64,000 bases of DNA from Metallyticus violacea (Eukaryota; Arthropoda; Insecta; Mantodea; Metallyticidae): the NCBI GenBank assembly GCA_030762175.1, contig CM060838.1, positions 17,281,501 through 17,345,500 on the forward strand, read 5' to 3'. This document shows positions 47,091 through 57,490 of this stretch, piece after piece (the first letter of the stretch is position 1; every line of letters begins with the position of its first letter). Under the pieces are notes generated by a model. That model was not told the origin of the DNA. It searched no databases and saw only the letters and a program-made list of their open reading frames with translations. Both the position numbers and the translations under genes were made by a program.

Positions 47091-48103
47091 GATATATACA
47101 CAAACGTATGTGTATACATATATACATCTATAATTTTATGTCTTTTTCTATGCTTAGCAGGTACGGCCGATGGATATTTGGAACGCTTATTTAAAACGAA
47201 TTCTATTAATACAATCCCAATTCCTTCGCAATTCACTTAAAAAAAAAAACGGGTACGGCTGTAATAACTTTATTCCTTCGGATTCGCTAAAAGAAGTGAA
47301 CGAAAAAATAATAAATGGAGCCCTGAAATAATAAAAGGAAAAAAATATGAAGAAGTTTGCAAATGTGAAAAAACAAAATAAGCAAAATTTACAGTTTATA
47401 TATGTTTTAGCGGATATCCACACACAAACGCTCGTAAACTTCTATTTAGATACATTGATGCCAGTACACAAATAAAATAACAGACAAAAGCGAGTTATGT
47501 TCAATTTTGCTACTGCCACGGAGATGCCAACATTGCTAGCGTAAGTTGCAATACAGAGTGAAACCGGCTAGGCAACAGATGTTTTCCAATACATCCGCCA
47601 ACGCATCAGACCTATTGATTTCCTGAGGGAAGGGATCATTACATAGAGTGGCTTTGAATTTCCTCATATATTTTTACCTATAGTACCTAAGTAGAGTCTC
47701 TCATGTAATGCATAAAGTATGTGGGTATCAGTTTTATTGGCCAAGTAATATTTTAAGCCTGAATAAGCCTGAATAAATTGAACACCCAAGCTACTGAAAA
47801 AGTATTCACATTTTTTGTAACTGCAGTGTGTATAGAGTGCTCTGAATAAATATATAAATAAAGTTAATTAATCTTTCAGGTGCACAAAATTCATATAAAA
47901 TGTCAATTAAAAATACAAAATGAACTACTTAATCAAATGTGGTTCTCAATATCCAACCTTAGTAACATACAGCAGTTTTAAATGTGGCATTTGCTTTAAA
48001 CAACAACGTATTTTAATCAGAAGAACTTGTGTATTGAAGCGGTTACAATATGGGATACGCCGACAATGTTGCCCCACGTTGGGCCCCATGTTTGAACGGT
48101 TTT
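47091..48103. other. Anonymous flanking sequence
   Basis: Begins with TATATACACA-type alternating sequence at about 47089-47135. A direct repeat AAGCCTGAATAAGCCTGAATAA lies near 47755. No gene recognised. Confidence 0.45.
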
Positions 48104-48385
48104 AGTGGTTGATGTTGTTGGATGCACTCGATGGTCCCGCTTCGTACCTTGGGTTGTTCAGGGGCCCTAAATCGTCTTATGTGCCTTAGTGGTCACGGGA
48201 GGAGAAAGATGGAAGGACGAGGTTCAAATCACACGACAATTTGTTTCATTACACACCTAGAAGTGTTTATTCACACAATACTTTGTTGTCGGCCACCTGG
48301 TTCGCTATCTCTTTGACTTTAATCCATGACCCACATACGCAGCGTGAAATTGCATCTGTGTGTCTCTTGTCTACACTTTTCTACT
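48104..48385 (+). repeat. Dispersed repeat family C, copy 2 (possible tRNA-headed SINE)
   Basis: Direct match of the 33335-33612 locus read on its minus strand. A-box-like CTTAGTGGTCACGG (48185) and B-box-like GGTTCAAATCACAC (48221) are spaced as in tRNA-derived promoters. Similarity fades after TCTCTTGTCTAC near 48377. No target-site duplication found. Confidence 0.7.
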
Positions 48386-48711
48386 GTATCTGGCACTGCG
48401 TCCTGGTTGTACTGACCGGAGATGCCTTCTGGAAATGCCTTTACTGTCCATCTACTGTCTCTGGAACTGCTACCTGCTGTCTGAACACTCCTCCATTTTG
48501 TAGAGGAGAACCATTTTGTGTTAAGATTGTCGACTGTCTATGCTTTTGTTGCTATCAACAGCCCCCCAACGCCTCTAGTAAAAGTTGTCAGTGATGCGTA
48601 TTCAGTAATTATACAATGGAGGTATAGAGTTGGCTACACTGACCACAAGACAAATGCAGGTCGCGTGATAAAACTGATTTGATCATTTTTTTTCGATAAT
48701 TTTACTCCGTA

Positions 48712-48790
48712 ATTTGACTGTGATTGGTCAAAATTTAAAATGCTGTCATCTCATTGGTCGATTTTAAGATGACGTCACTTGGGCGAAATA
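48712..48790. promoter_or_regulatory. Promoter-like cluster: two inverted CCAAT boxes and a CRE
   Basis: ATTGGTC occurs at 48723 and 48753, exactly 30 bp apart, followed by a perfect TGACGTCA palindrome at 48770-48777. Such spacing is typical of NF-Y/CREB promoters in animals. No open frame follows in either direction, so the target is unknown. It may also belong to an unrecognised element. Confidence 0.3.
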
Positions 48791-48889
48791 TTCTCCATAA
48801 AATTCCTTTTTTTTTCTTCATGAGCACATATTCCGTACCTCGATAACACCCCTTTTACTTCTTCTTTTTCTATGCCGCTACAAACCGAT

Positions 48890-49123
48890 ATCAGACCATG
48901 GCCTGCCGCAGCGACCTCTGCTTCCTCTACCTCCGTCAGGGGATGTGATCAGCATGTCGGCACCTCACCACGCCACCTATCATCAGTCAGTTGCCCACGA
49001 GACTGGTCTGGTCCCTTTCTAGGCCGTCCTAACTTAGAAAAAAGTCTAAGCAGGTACCGGAAATCAAACCCGGATCCTCCTGCCAGCAGTCAGAAACACT
49101 AACCACTAGACCAAGGTGGCGGT
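48890..49123 (-). mobile_element. Third tRNA-headed SINE (family D)
   Basis: Minus-strand head CCGCCACCTTGGTCTAGTGG, TTAGTGTTTCTGACTGCTGG, and B-box-like GGGTTTGATTTCCGG. It then runs into an unrelated body (CTAAGTTAGGACGGCC and GGACCAGACCAGTC). The TGGTCTAGTGG A-box is Glu/Asp-tRNA-like. The body differs from families A and B. The 3' boundary is uncertain. Confidence 0.65.
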
Positions 49124-49744
49124 TTAAGACCTCTCTGTCCTTTATAAATTATTGCAGCGCAGTTCATTAACCTCGGTACACTTGCAATGGATAAGCCAAA
49201 CTTTAGCAGGTTAAGAATTCTAAAGTATTATACAGGAGTTTTTAACAATACAAGACTTTCTCAGCTGTTTCCTTTTATAAAAGACGGTACCACAGCAAAT
49301 CATCTACTAAGTGATTCAATTGTGGCAGTTGGGTCTAATGCATTTCATAATGACTAGTACGATTTAACAGTTTTACCACATTCCTTAAACATTTAAGATC
49401 TAAGTGTCTGATGGTTGCCCTAATGCTATCCCTCCTCTCTCTCAATTTTAACCGTAATTACACAGAAAGAACTACTCTTACTACCCTAGTAAAATCGTAT
49501 CATTAATCTGGGATGCTCTCCCTGCAGTATTTTGTGGATTTGCCTCAGCGCAGTGTGTCCGAGAGTAAATTTAATAAGTTTATTCCTAAATATACATTAA
49601 CTTTCGGAACTTTACATTGTAGAGAATAATTAAAAAAAATTATAAAAGTTATTCTCAAACCTATAATAATATAATTTTCAAATTCTAGAAGTTATTTAAA
49701 TGTTTTTTTTTTCTTTTCTTTTACTGTTTTCTTTCCACCATATT
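49124..49744. other. Anonymous flanking sequence
   Basis: No feature recognised. Confidence 0.5.
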
Positions 49745-50090
49745 TGGAGTTACATCTCCTGGGACTCACAAGATTTGCCCAGGTCAATCGTCTGTCTTAC
49801 GAGGTAATTATTTCTGAATATACTCTGAATGGTAGGTCAGTCCAATGTCAGGGCCGTCTCGAGGATACCACAAATACAGAAAGACGCAGACACACAAACA
49901 TTGAAATAGATTGAAGTAAAATGTTGAAATTAAAGGTGATTTTGCCGTAAAAAATATGAATAGCCATTTGCGCATCGCATTTTGAAAAGAGGGTGAGGAA
50001 AAGTATAGAAAATCTGAGATGAGTCCGCCACAGGATTTGAGCTTGGGTCCTGAAACGAGTAATAGCTAACCAGCCGATCACTCGATACAT
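49745..50090 (+). repeat. Diverged dispersed repeat shared with 21735-22060
   Basis: Carries the same ordered blocks (CACAAGA, GCCCAGGTCA, TGAATGGTAGGTCAGTCCAA, AAATACAGAAAGACG) as the other locus. It ends near a tRNA-like GAGCTTGGGTCCTGAAACGA stretch whose meaning is unclear. Confidence 0.45.
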
Positions 50091-51465
50091 ATTTTCATTA
50101 ATTTAATACATAATTAATGCAATTATTATCCAATAATTTGATGATGGGATATCATTTTATTTATGTGCTAAAAGTTGAACCGCTATCAAAGAAACAAACA
50201 GGTAACAGTATGTAAAAGCCAATTAGTAGGTCATTAAAGTCATGCATTGGAAAAAGGGAGATACAAGGTCACCACCCCCAAAAATTCTCCTATACTTGCA
50301 TGTGTTGTGTTTGGGAAACCTTTGTAAAAATAAGCAAGAAGAAAAGGTATGTTCAAAGAAACCACCTGCAAAGAGAACACTTGTCAGGAAGAATGCATAA
50401 AAGAATAAGATACAAAAGAGAGCAAAACAAAAACTTCCTTTGTAAATATTGTACCTTTGTAAGGCAACATACAGAAGCGACGTGTCATGAAGTTTCCAGA
50501 GCATCGGAAATTTCTTTGTAATACAAAATATGTTGCTCTCAACACAACTATACAATATGGTGTTCCAATTAAATTTAAAGTAGAACATGCTAAATTGTTG
50601 GAAGCTCCGTAACATCGGAATTTTCAATTTAATAGGCGATGAAATCATAGCATCGCCGTGCTACAAGATTATGAAACTTATTACATCGCTGAATGCGAAT
50701 ATCGTAATTGTATGATCGGGTTAAACTACCGATGAACAAATAAGCACTTTTGATAGGGGGAAAGCTAGAATCAACTCGTTTAGAGACATGTAGGAAGCAA
50801 AGGATTTTTAGGATATTTAAAAAAATAAGAATATGAGGAGAAGACAACAGGAGAGACGCATGCACGCAAGCACATTACGAGGAGAACCAAGGGATGAAGA
50901 TACGATAAAACGACGGACGCGAGATATGATAAGGAAGCACGAGGTCTTGGGAGAACTTTCGGAAATTCTGCGGTTAATCAGTGGTGGAATGAGTGTATTA
51001 TTGAGTGCTTATGGACTAGAGAGTTCAGCGGCGCTGTGGGCATAATTTCATATTCCAGATTTAAATTATCGGACACAAATTGCTCTCAATCCTTATCATT
51101 GTTTATTATTACTTCATATACTTAAAACCAAAATAAACAACGCTAAATATCATGCGTTATGTGCCATCCAAAATACCTTGAGATCCGTACTTCAACCATC
51201 ATTTTCCCTGCCCAAGCCGCCAAGGACACTAGCGCATGTTGAACACAACACAAAAAAATGGCGGTGCTTCACACAAGGTCTCGAAGTCTTCTGCGGCTAA
51301 ATGCGGCAAAAGATATAATATACTGAAGGTTCTAAAATGTATACACACTTTTACAATAGATATCTATTTGATATATTTCAAAGTTGGACCGAAAAACAAC
51401 AGTAATATGTATGATGTTCTGTAAACAGATGTGACTCACATTACGTCATGCTAGCGTTGCTACAA
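50091..51465. other. Anonymous flanking sequence
   Basis: Overlapping frames at 50223-50648 (minus) and 50300-51045 (plus) are lysine/arginine- or phenylalanine-rich and match no family I know. The 50833-51045 frame (RRRQQERRMHAS start) could be a fragment of an unrecognised gene or element. Confidence 0.35.
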
Positions 51466-51469
51466 CAAA

Positions 51470-51845
51470 ATGCAGCCAAGATTATCATTTGAACAGCGGA
51501 AAGCAATTTTAAAGTGATATTGGAAAACCGAGAATGTTGTTGAAGTTCAAAGGCAATGAGACTTGTGCACAGAACAGAACATTAACGTGAGTAACAATTG
51601 CACGCATTCGAGACAAATTTGAGACTCGTGGTACCGTATGCGATGTTCACAAGGGCAGATCTGGGAGACCTCGCACAGCAACAAGCCCCGCATCCTCTGC
51701 TATGGTTTTGGAACGTTTTGAGCATTCACCGCAGAAATCTACAAAGCAATGTGCACGTGAGACTAGGATTATCAGAACCAGCATACGTCGTATTATTAAA
51801 ACAGCAAAATTGAAAGTTTTCATCCCAAGACTTTTGCATAAGTAG
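51470..51845 (+). pseudogene. HTH + DDE transposase relic, N-terminal region
   Basis: MQPRLSFEQRKAIL at about 51470-51511 is followed by a stop-broken segment. An uninterrupted frame at 51591-51845 then reads ARIRDKFETRGTVCDVHKG, RSGRPRTAT, VLERFEHSPQKSTKQCARET and TSIRRIIKTAKLKVFIPRLL. This is the full N-terminal HTH plus GRPR linker plus second HTH of this transposase type (KFxxTGSVxDxxRSGRPRT, SPxKSTRxxAxExGIxxTSVxRIL). The DDE domain is missing. Confidence 0.75.
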
Positions 51846-52139
51846 CTGTGAAAGTCTAAGATGATTAGTGCTCATCGTTTTCTGTTTGTGTGAATTCAGT
51901 TTTGTTATGTTAACCCAGTTTTTTCTTTGCTTGAAGTATATATACATTTTTGGCACCCTTTGTATACTCCTCCGTTAATTTGACTAAGAGAGCGAGCAGA
52001 TGGTTTCATGTCTCGTGCGTTACCGCAGGAGTTAAGGAAGAATTTTAAGTCTAATGACGAACAGAGATCATTCCTTTGTCTGCAACCAGTGCGGCTCGAG
52101 TGCACAGCTAGTGTGTACTAGTGAGGTAGTTGCCTTTGT

Positions 52140-53690
52140 TTATAATCCAGTGGATTAGCCGCAATAATGATCAATACGATTCAGCGCCGAAACACCATTA
52201 AGGTCGTGTTTAATAATGAAATGCAACGCCCAAGAGCTTTCGAAATTCCAAATGGATCGAGGAAAATCTGCAATTAGAGGAATATGAAATTGCTGCAATT
52301 AAAGTTGTAGGTTTCCGAAGGTATTAGAGATCGATGGCAATAGACCGATTGTTCTTCTGAATTATGATTACTTGCCGGCTAATGGAATTTGCCCTCTCTT
52401 GATGCATCTGATTCACCAAGCGCAATACTGTGGTGTTTCAGAGCGCTCGATTTTCATCGTTGCCTGTTCCCTAAGGAATTGTATTGCCACTGTACTTATA
52501 AGGAACCAGATCTCTTATATCATCAGATTTTCAATGACATTTTGACACCCTAAGCCACTCCTATCTGTATCTGTCTTCCATGGCACGGGTTTAGTGCCAG
52601 GTTTAGTTCCTATATTCAATATCTGTATATTTCCTCTTCTCTTCAAATAAATGGGTTCTCCACACTGTGTTTCCATTAGGTAAATCGGTTCGGCAGGTAT
52701 ACCCTGCTTCGATGGTGCACTGTGTATTAGCTCTGAATCCCTGTTATGTAAATTAGCAACTAGTATAACTGGCGTCTCTCTTGCGGGCAATAAATTGGCA
52801 GTTGCAGCATATGCAGATGATGTGAATATTATATTATGCAGTGATGAAGATCTACACAACAGGAAACACATATTGTAGAAATTCTGTAAAATAACCGAAC
52901 TGCTGGTTAATTATCACAAATTCTATTGACAAGTGGAAGTAAGGAACCTTCCATTTCAAACAAAAAGTTGTCATAACATTTTGAGACTGTACTTTTCACC
53001 TTCATTGGTTGAAATACAACAAATAGATTGGGCTTAGGTAACCCGAGTACTGCACAAACGTCACAGTCTCGTAAACGTTTGTATTTAATAGCGCAACTGG
53101 TCTGTACACACTTATTTCCTGTCCAAATTGGTCTGCCTCTTCAAATCTGCTAACAGGCAAACTACTTGTGCTGTTTCCTGGTATTTATGGAATGGTTGTA
53201 TTTTCTGTGTTCACGTTATATGATAACGTCCAAGATGAAGGCGTAGGACTGCTCAACTTTCGACTCAAATGTCTGTCATTGTGTTTACGTCGTGGGAAGA
53301 AAATATAATACACAAACGCAAGCTTCGCTGCACAGTATTTCTAGATGAATGCAACAGAAATTATAAAACCTCCCACTTGCAACATATGCCCCGATACCAT
53401 AATTATCTGTGGGTGCACATACAAGAATGGAGCTAACTTGACCCTTCAGAGATTGTCAACAACTTCCTGGTCCAACAGCTATATCACAAAATGCTCCAGG
53501 CAACTGCTGTCTCCCAGATGGGAATCTTTCCATATGCACCTCCAAATACAAACTATCGAGACAAATGTGGTAAAAACATTTGTTTGCTTATTCTACCGGT
53601 TGCAGTGCGATCTCTCGGTTATCCAAGATACATTTCCAACAATAAAAAGACTGTTCCGGATTAAGAGTGCGGAAAATCACCGATGACTCC
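52140..53690 (+). pseudogene. Non-LTR retrotransposon relic, reverse transcriptase and C-terminal region
   Basis: The most telling stretch is LLCKLATSITGVSLAGNKLA then VAAYADDVNIILCSDEDLHN (about 52740-52860). This is the catalytic YADD box of LINE reverse transcriptases in its usual setting (LTGIxLGxxKLKVxAYADDV). FCKITELLVNYHK follows, like FCKxSGxxVNxxKS. Further on are GVGLLNFRLKCLSLCLRR (53245-53300) and PTCNICPDT (53370), matching the GGLGLxxxxxKxxALxxxR and CxxC C-terminal parts. Upstream, LINYDYLPANG near 52355 may derive from the RT start. Several frameshifts and stops. Boundaries are approximate. Confidence 0.7.
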
Positions 53691-55025
53691 AGTGTGCTCA
53701 ATCGGACACTCTTAGGCATCGTCTCAGTGTTTACCTAATCTCTTCTACGATGATAGTTGGCAAACCAAGAAGCAACAAAACACCGCCATATGTCCCTATC
53801 TTTATACTACCAGTACTCTCCGCTGGTTGGTCCGGGACGAGCGGTGGTCGGTAGGTTGGTGGGAGGAATTTCGCCTTTCCTGTGCTGCTGCCCTCTTATG
53901 ATAGACTCGCTCGCTATTTTTCACGTGTTGTATGTTGAGCCTTGTTTTCAATTTTGGATACTTCTGGAATTCTCATTTCCAGCAGATCATGGCACAACAG
54001 CCCGGAGGAAAAGTGTAGTTACATCTATGACTCCGGTCGTGAAAGCCTACGTTTTCCCAATTTAGAGAGTTTTATGATTAGTGCATTGTAAAACATTTCT
54101 GCATTACATTCGCAAGTTCAAGTGATGGCCAAAGAAACGAAGGCATACAAATAAAATTAATTAGTCTGTTGTTTATGAATATAGGATTGCAACAATTGCT
54201 ATTATTAACAAAGATGGGGGAAAAAGTCCCGGTTACAAAAGATTGAGAAGAATTGTTGCCACGGCGACTGAATCTCAAGACTACGCCATACTAAATGCTT
54301 TTTAATTACAGTAAAATAAAAAGAATTAAAATAAGCAGAATGGGTGTGATTTTTTTAAATTCATGGAAAGAGTTGCGGTTAGTCTTTTGATGATCTGCAC
54401 AAATTAAATGTCGACAATTTCGAATACAGTACTGTGCAGGAGGAAGTAACTAAGATAACCTCATAGCCAGGATAATTTCTAGTGGAGAAAGTGTTGACAC
54501 ATTTTAGTCTATTGTACCAGCACTTGTGAGTGTTTGCAACCCAATAATAATTTTAAAAAGAAGTGTCTGGCGTTAGCCTGAAACATTTAACTATCAGCCA
54601 TGCTATACACTGATCGTGCCTGTATTTTATCCACTGCTAAACATTTTAATGGAGCGGCTGTATGCATATCTAGGTAAAAATATAACCTAGTACAAGTGTC
54701 TTGTTTTAGAGGAAATACGAATTTGTATTCTATCTATGCTGTATACAAAACTATTTACTTTGCTTCTCAAGCGAATTCCATGTTATCTTTATTATTTGCG
54801 TTTTTCGTAAAGCATCGAAGTTAAATGCGCGTATTAAAACGCAAATAAATGTGTAATAAAGTTAATGCGTAAGTCATAATCTCAGTAGAACAAACAAAAA
54901 GTGCAAAACAAAGGAATAAAATGAAATTCGAGCAAATACACTTATAAATACGTTGTAGAGAGATTGTTGAATAAGCAAATTGCCAATTTTTTGGTTCATT
55001 TGTCGAAGTATGCAACTTAACGCAT
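53691..55025. other. Anonymous flanking sequence
   Basis: No motif in the 53757-54065 plus frame. AT-rich beyond 54300. Confidence 0.45.
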
Positions 55026-55028
55026 AGC

Positions 55029-55330
55029 GCCGATTACGCTCATTTCAATATTGCTGCCTACAAGTGCCCGTATTGAAGCCTTCCTGGTCGGTGGACAAGC
55101 ACAAAGGGATTATTTGTTTGTCCTCCACGCTCACTTGAGTTAAGCTCACTGGAATTCTACATGCGGGACCAATGAAAATCGTTAATACATTCGTCCCTAA
55201 TGAATAATGTGCGAGCTCTCCACAACCGAATTATGCCAAGTTACTGAGCAATGTGTTTCATAAAGTTAGATCATTTCAAGAGCTAGGCGAGCATGTTGAT
55301 TACTTTAAGGTAATGTTCTAAGTTTAGTGT
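55029..55330 (+). pseudogene. HTH + DDE transposase relic, second catalytic region
   Basis: Plus frames give DYAHFNIAAYKCPY, SLPGRWTSTKG, PPRSLELSSLEFYMRDQ and, after a stop, NNVRALHNRIMPSY. This tracks the APAHFxxxVRxFLN, FPxRWIGRGG, PPRSPDLTPLDFxLWGxxK and VxxLRxRI segments of the family at 19826 in order. All residues around the second catalytic Asp are degraded. An older fragment than the 19826 copy. Confidence 0.55.
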
Positions 55331-57090
55331 CAAAGATAGACTTTATGATAGAATACTGTGGGTATATTATAGTATTTCATCTAACCCATTGTATTATTGT
55401 AAGGATACTTTAAACTTAAAAACATTTAAGATACAAAGAAAGGGTTAAGCAGAATCATTTATGACTGAAATGAACTTCCTGCAATTGCGTAGGCAGAAAT
55501 ACTTATTGTTATTTAGCTAGTTAATCAAATTATCATTATTTTGTAATTGTAATATTATTATATGTCTTATTTTGCATGCTTTTGCTGTTGCAAACTGTAG
55601 TCTATTTTAAATAAAAGTTTGCTTCTTTCATTGGTTGCATACCTAATTGCAGTAGAAATATTTTCGGACCCAAGAAGATATAAAATAAAATAATCATTAT
55701 CTGTGAATGAAAAATATTTTCTGGATCCATTGTGTATTTTAAACATTCTGCAGGTGCAAAAAATGTACACACTTATTATAAAAATTATCAACACCCATAT
55801 AAATTAATAAAAAATACTAAATGTTCAGAATAATAATATGTAAAAAGAGAAAACGGATTGAAAATTAAACAAAGGAAGTCGAATGATTGTTGAAAGCCAC
55901 AATATTTAACATATTATTAGAATCCGCGAATTAAATAGTTTACGTTCCTAGAACCCGAAATATAGATACATATGCTAACAGTTAAATAAAAATTCAGTGA
56001 ACTTTTATGAGTAATGGGTTCCCTGAGCAAGGTTGCTTACTGGAGAGTACAGCCATGCAGCCGGGGAAAAGAGAGGTGTAGCCGTGTAAAGTTAGTTTTG
56101 TTATTTTACTGTTTATGTTTTTCATAAAAGCATAAAAGCTTTATTTAAAACGTATAGTAACTAGTATCAAACAATTTATAAGAGATATCGAAATGATGCC
56201 CCTCAGTGGCAATACATTGCCGGCGTCTCAGTAGGAATTTGCTGCATTTCATCTAACTTTTAACTCGTAAGAACACAGTGGTTCGGAACACTTTTTTTGT
56301 CATTAAGAGACCCTGCCTCACATTAATTTTTAACAAGTTGGCGAAAAGTTTCTCTATCTGGAACATGATCGCCAGGATATTTTCTTGCGAATCACTTTAC
56401 CGTTTCTCTGCAAGAATCCATTTTCATATGTGTATTGAACACAAATACCGTTCAAGACTACAATGAAGAACAATTAGCATACAATTTATACGCAATGAAA
56501 GTACCGAATAACACACGAATGTGTAACCACTTGTTAAAAAATACCTCCCTCAAAATAACTACATTGCGCTACCGGCATATGCATTATACATACTTGATGA
56601 CTGGCTTCTCCCAATAGGCAGCCGCGCTCTGCAGGTCCGTAGCTCAAATAACCTCACTGTAGTTACAGAATAAAATATACAGCTAAAAAGTTAGAAAAAA
56701 GTTAATGTGTAGAAATATGAAACTCTCTATAACCATTCTTGCATAGCAGATAGAGATATTCTTCTGCTTGCTTGCCTGCCTATCTGTTAACAGAACAATG
56801 GGTTCTGAATACTTATAAACAGTTAACACACTGTTGTTGCTCTCTTTTATAATTTAAATGAAATAAAGTACAATAAATGTAGACAAACCGAAAGCTTTTA
56901 CCTAACGCTCCTTTGTGCCTTTTTGTGACGACTGGGTGAGCAATGCTTGATGCAACCGCGGGACTGGCCGGCAACGCTGGTCACTATGTCGGCAAAGTAT
57001 ATATCTCCCCCTGTACGCGAGGTTTAAGTAGCGCAAGTAGCACGTTTAGCAAGTTAGCAAGTAGTTTGTTAGACGACGCAATATGGTATA
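55331..57090. other. Anonymous flanking sequence
   Basis: Mostly AT-rich. At 56170-56260 the minus strand reads a possible transposase tail (RRRQCIATEGHHFD), too short to call separately. Confidence 0.35.
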
Positions 57091-57104
57091 TTGAGTGAAA
57101 GTGT

Positions 57105-57490
57105 ATCAAGTGAAATGGGATAATACAAGTATTCTATTTTCCAAAGAGTATTCATGAATGATTCATACACGCGTACAGAATCAGCGCATGCTGTAAGCAG
57201 ATTATTTCAAGAGGAATTTCCTGAAGTTCACGTTCCTAATCGGACTTCGATTCATCGATTAGTAAATAAATTTCGTGAAATGGGAAGTGTTCTTTATCTC
57301 TGGAGGGCATTAAAAGAGAAAATGTACAAAACAAGCCACACACTTTAGATAAACTTAAAACTAACATTCGTAAAGAAATTGCTGCCCTTTCTCAGAGGGA
57401 ACTGCAGAATGTAATGAACATTTTCCTAAGCAGGTGTAAGAAATGCTTGAACAACAAAGGGAGGCAGTTCCAGCATCTCCTTGCTTAATA
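57105..57490 (+). pseudogene. Internally deleted HTH + DDE transposase (N-terminus joined to C-terminus)
   Basis: The frame at 57154-57348 reads AHAVSRLFQEEFPEVHVPNR then TSIHRLVNKFREMGSV, the N-terminal HTH of the family (AxRxFQxxFPxxxxPxRxTIxRLVxKFRETGSV). Almost immediately after, in the same frame region, comes LDKLKTNIRKEIAALSQREL and MNIFLSRCKKCLNNKGRQFQ then HLL (57345-57480). That is the extreme C-terminus (VxxNxxxRxxxCxxxxGxHFQHLL). The roughly 250-residue catalytic domain is gone. This is the structure of a non-autonomous deletion derivative. Confidence 0.72.

Noticed and set aside
50223..50648. 141-codon minus-strand frame rich in Phe and Ser
   Set aside because: Composition follows A/T tracts, and a competing plus-strand frame overlaps it. 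No motif.
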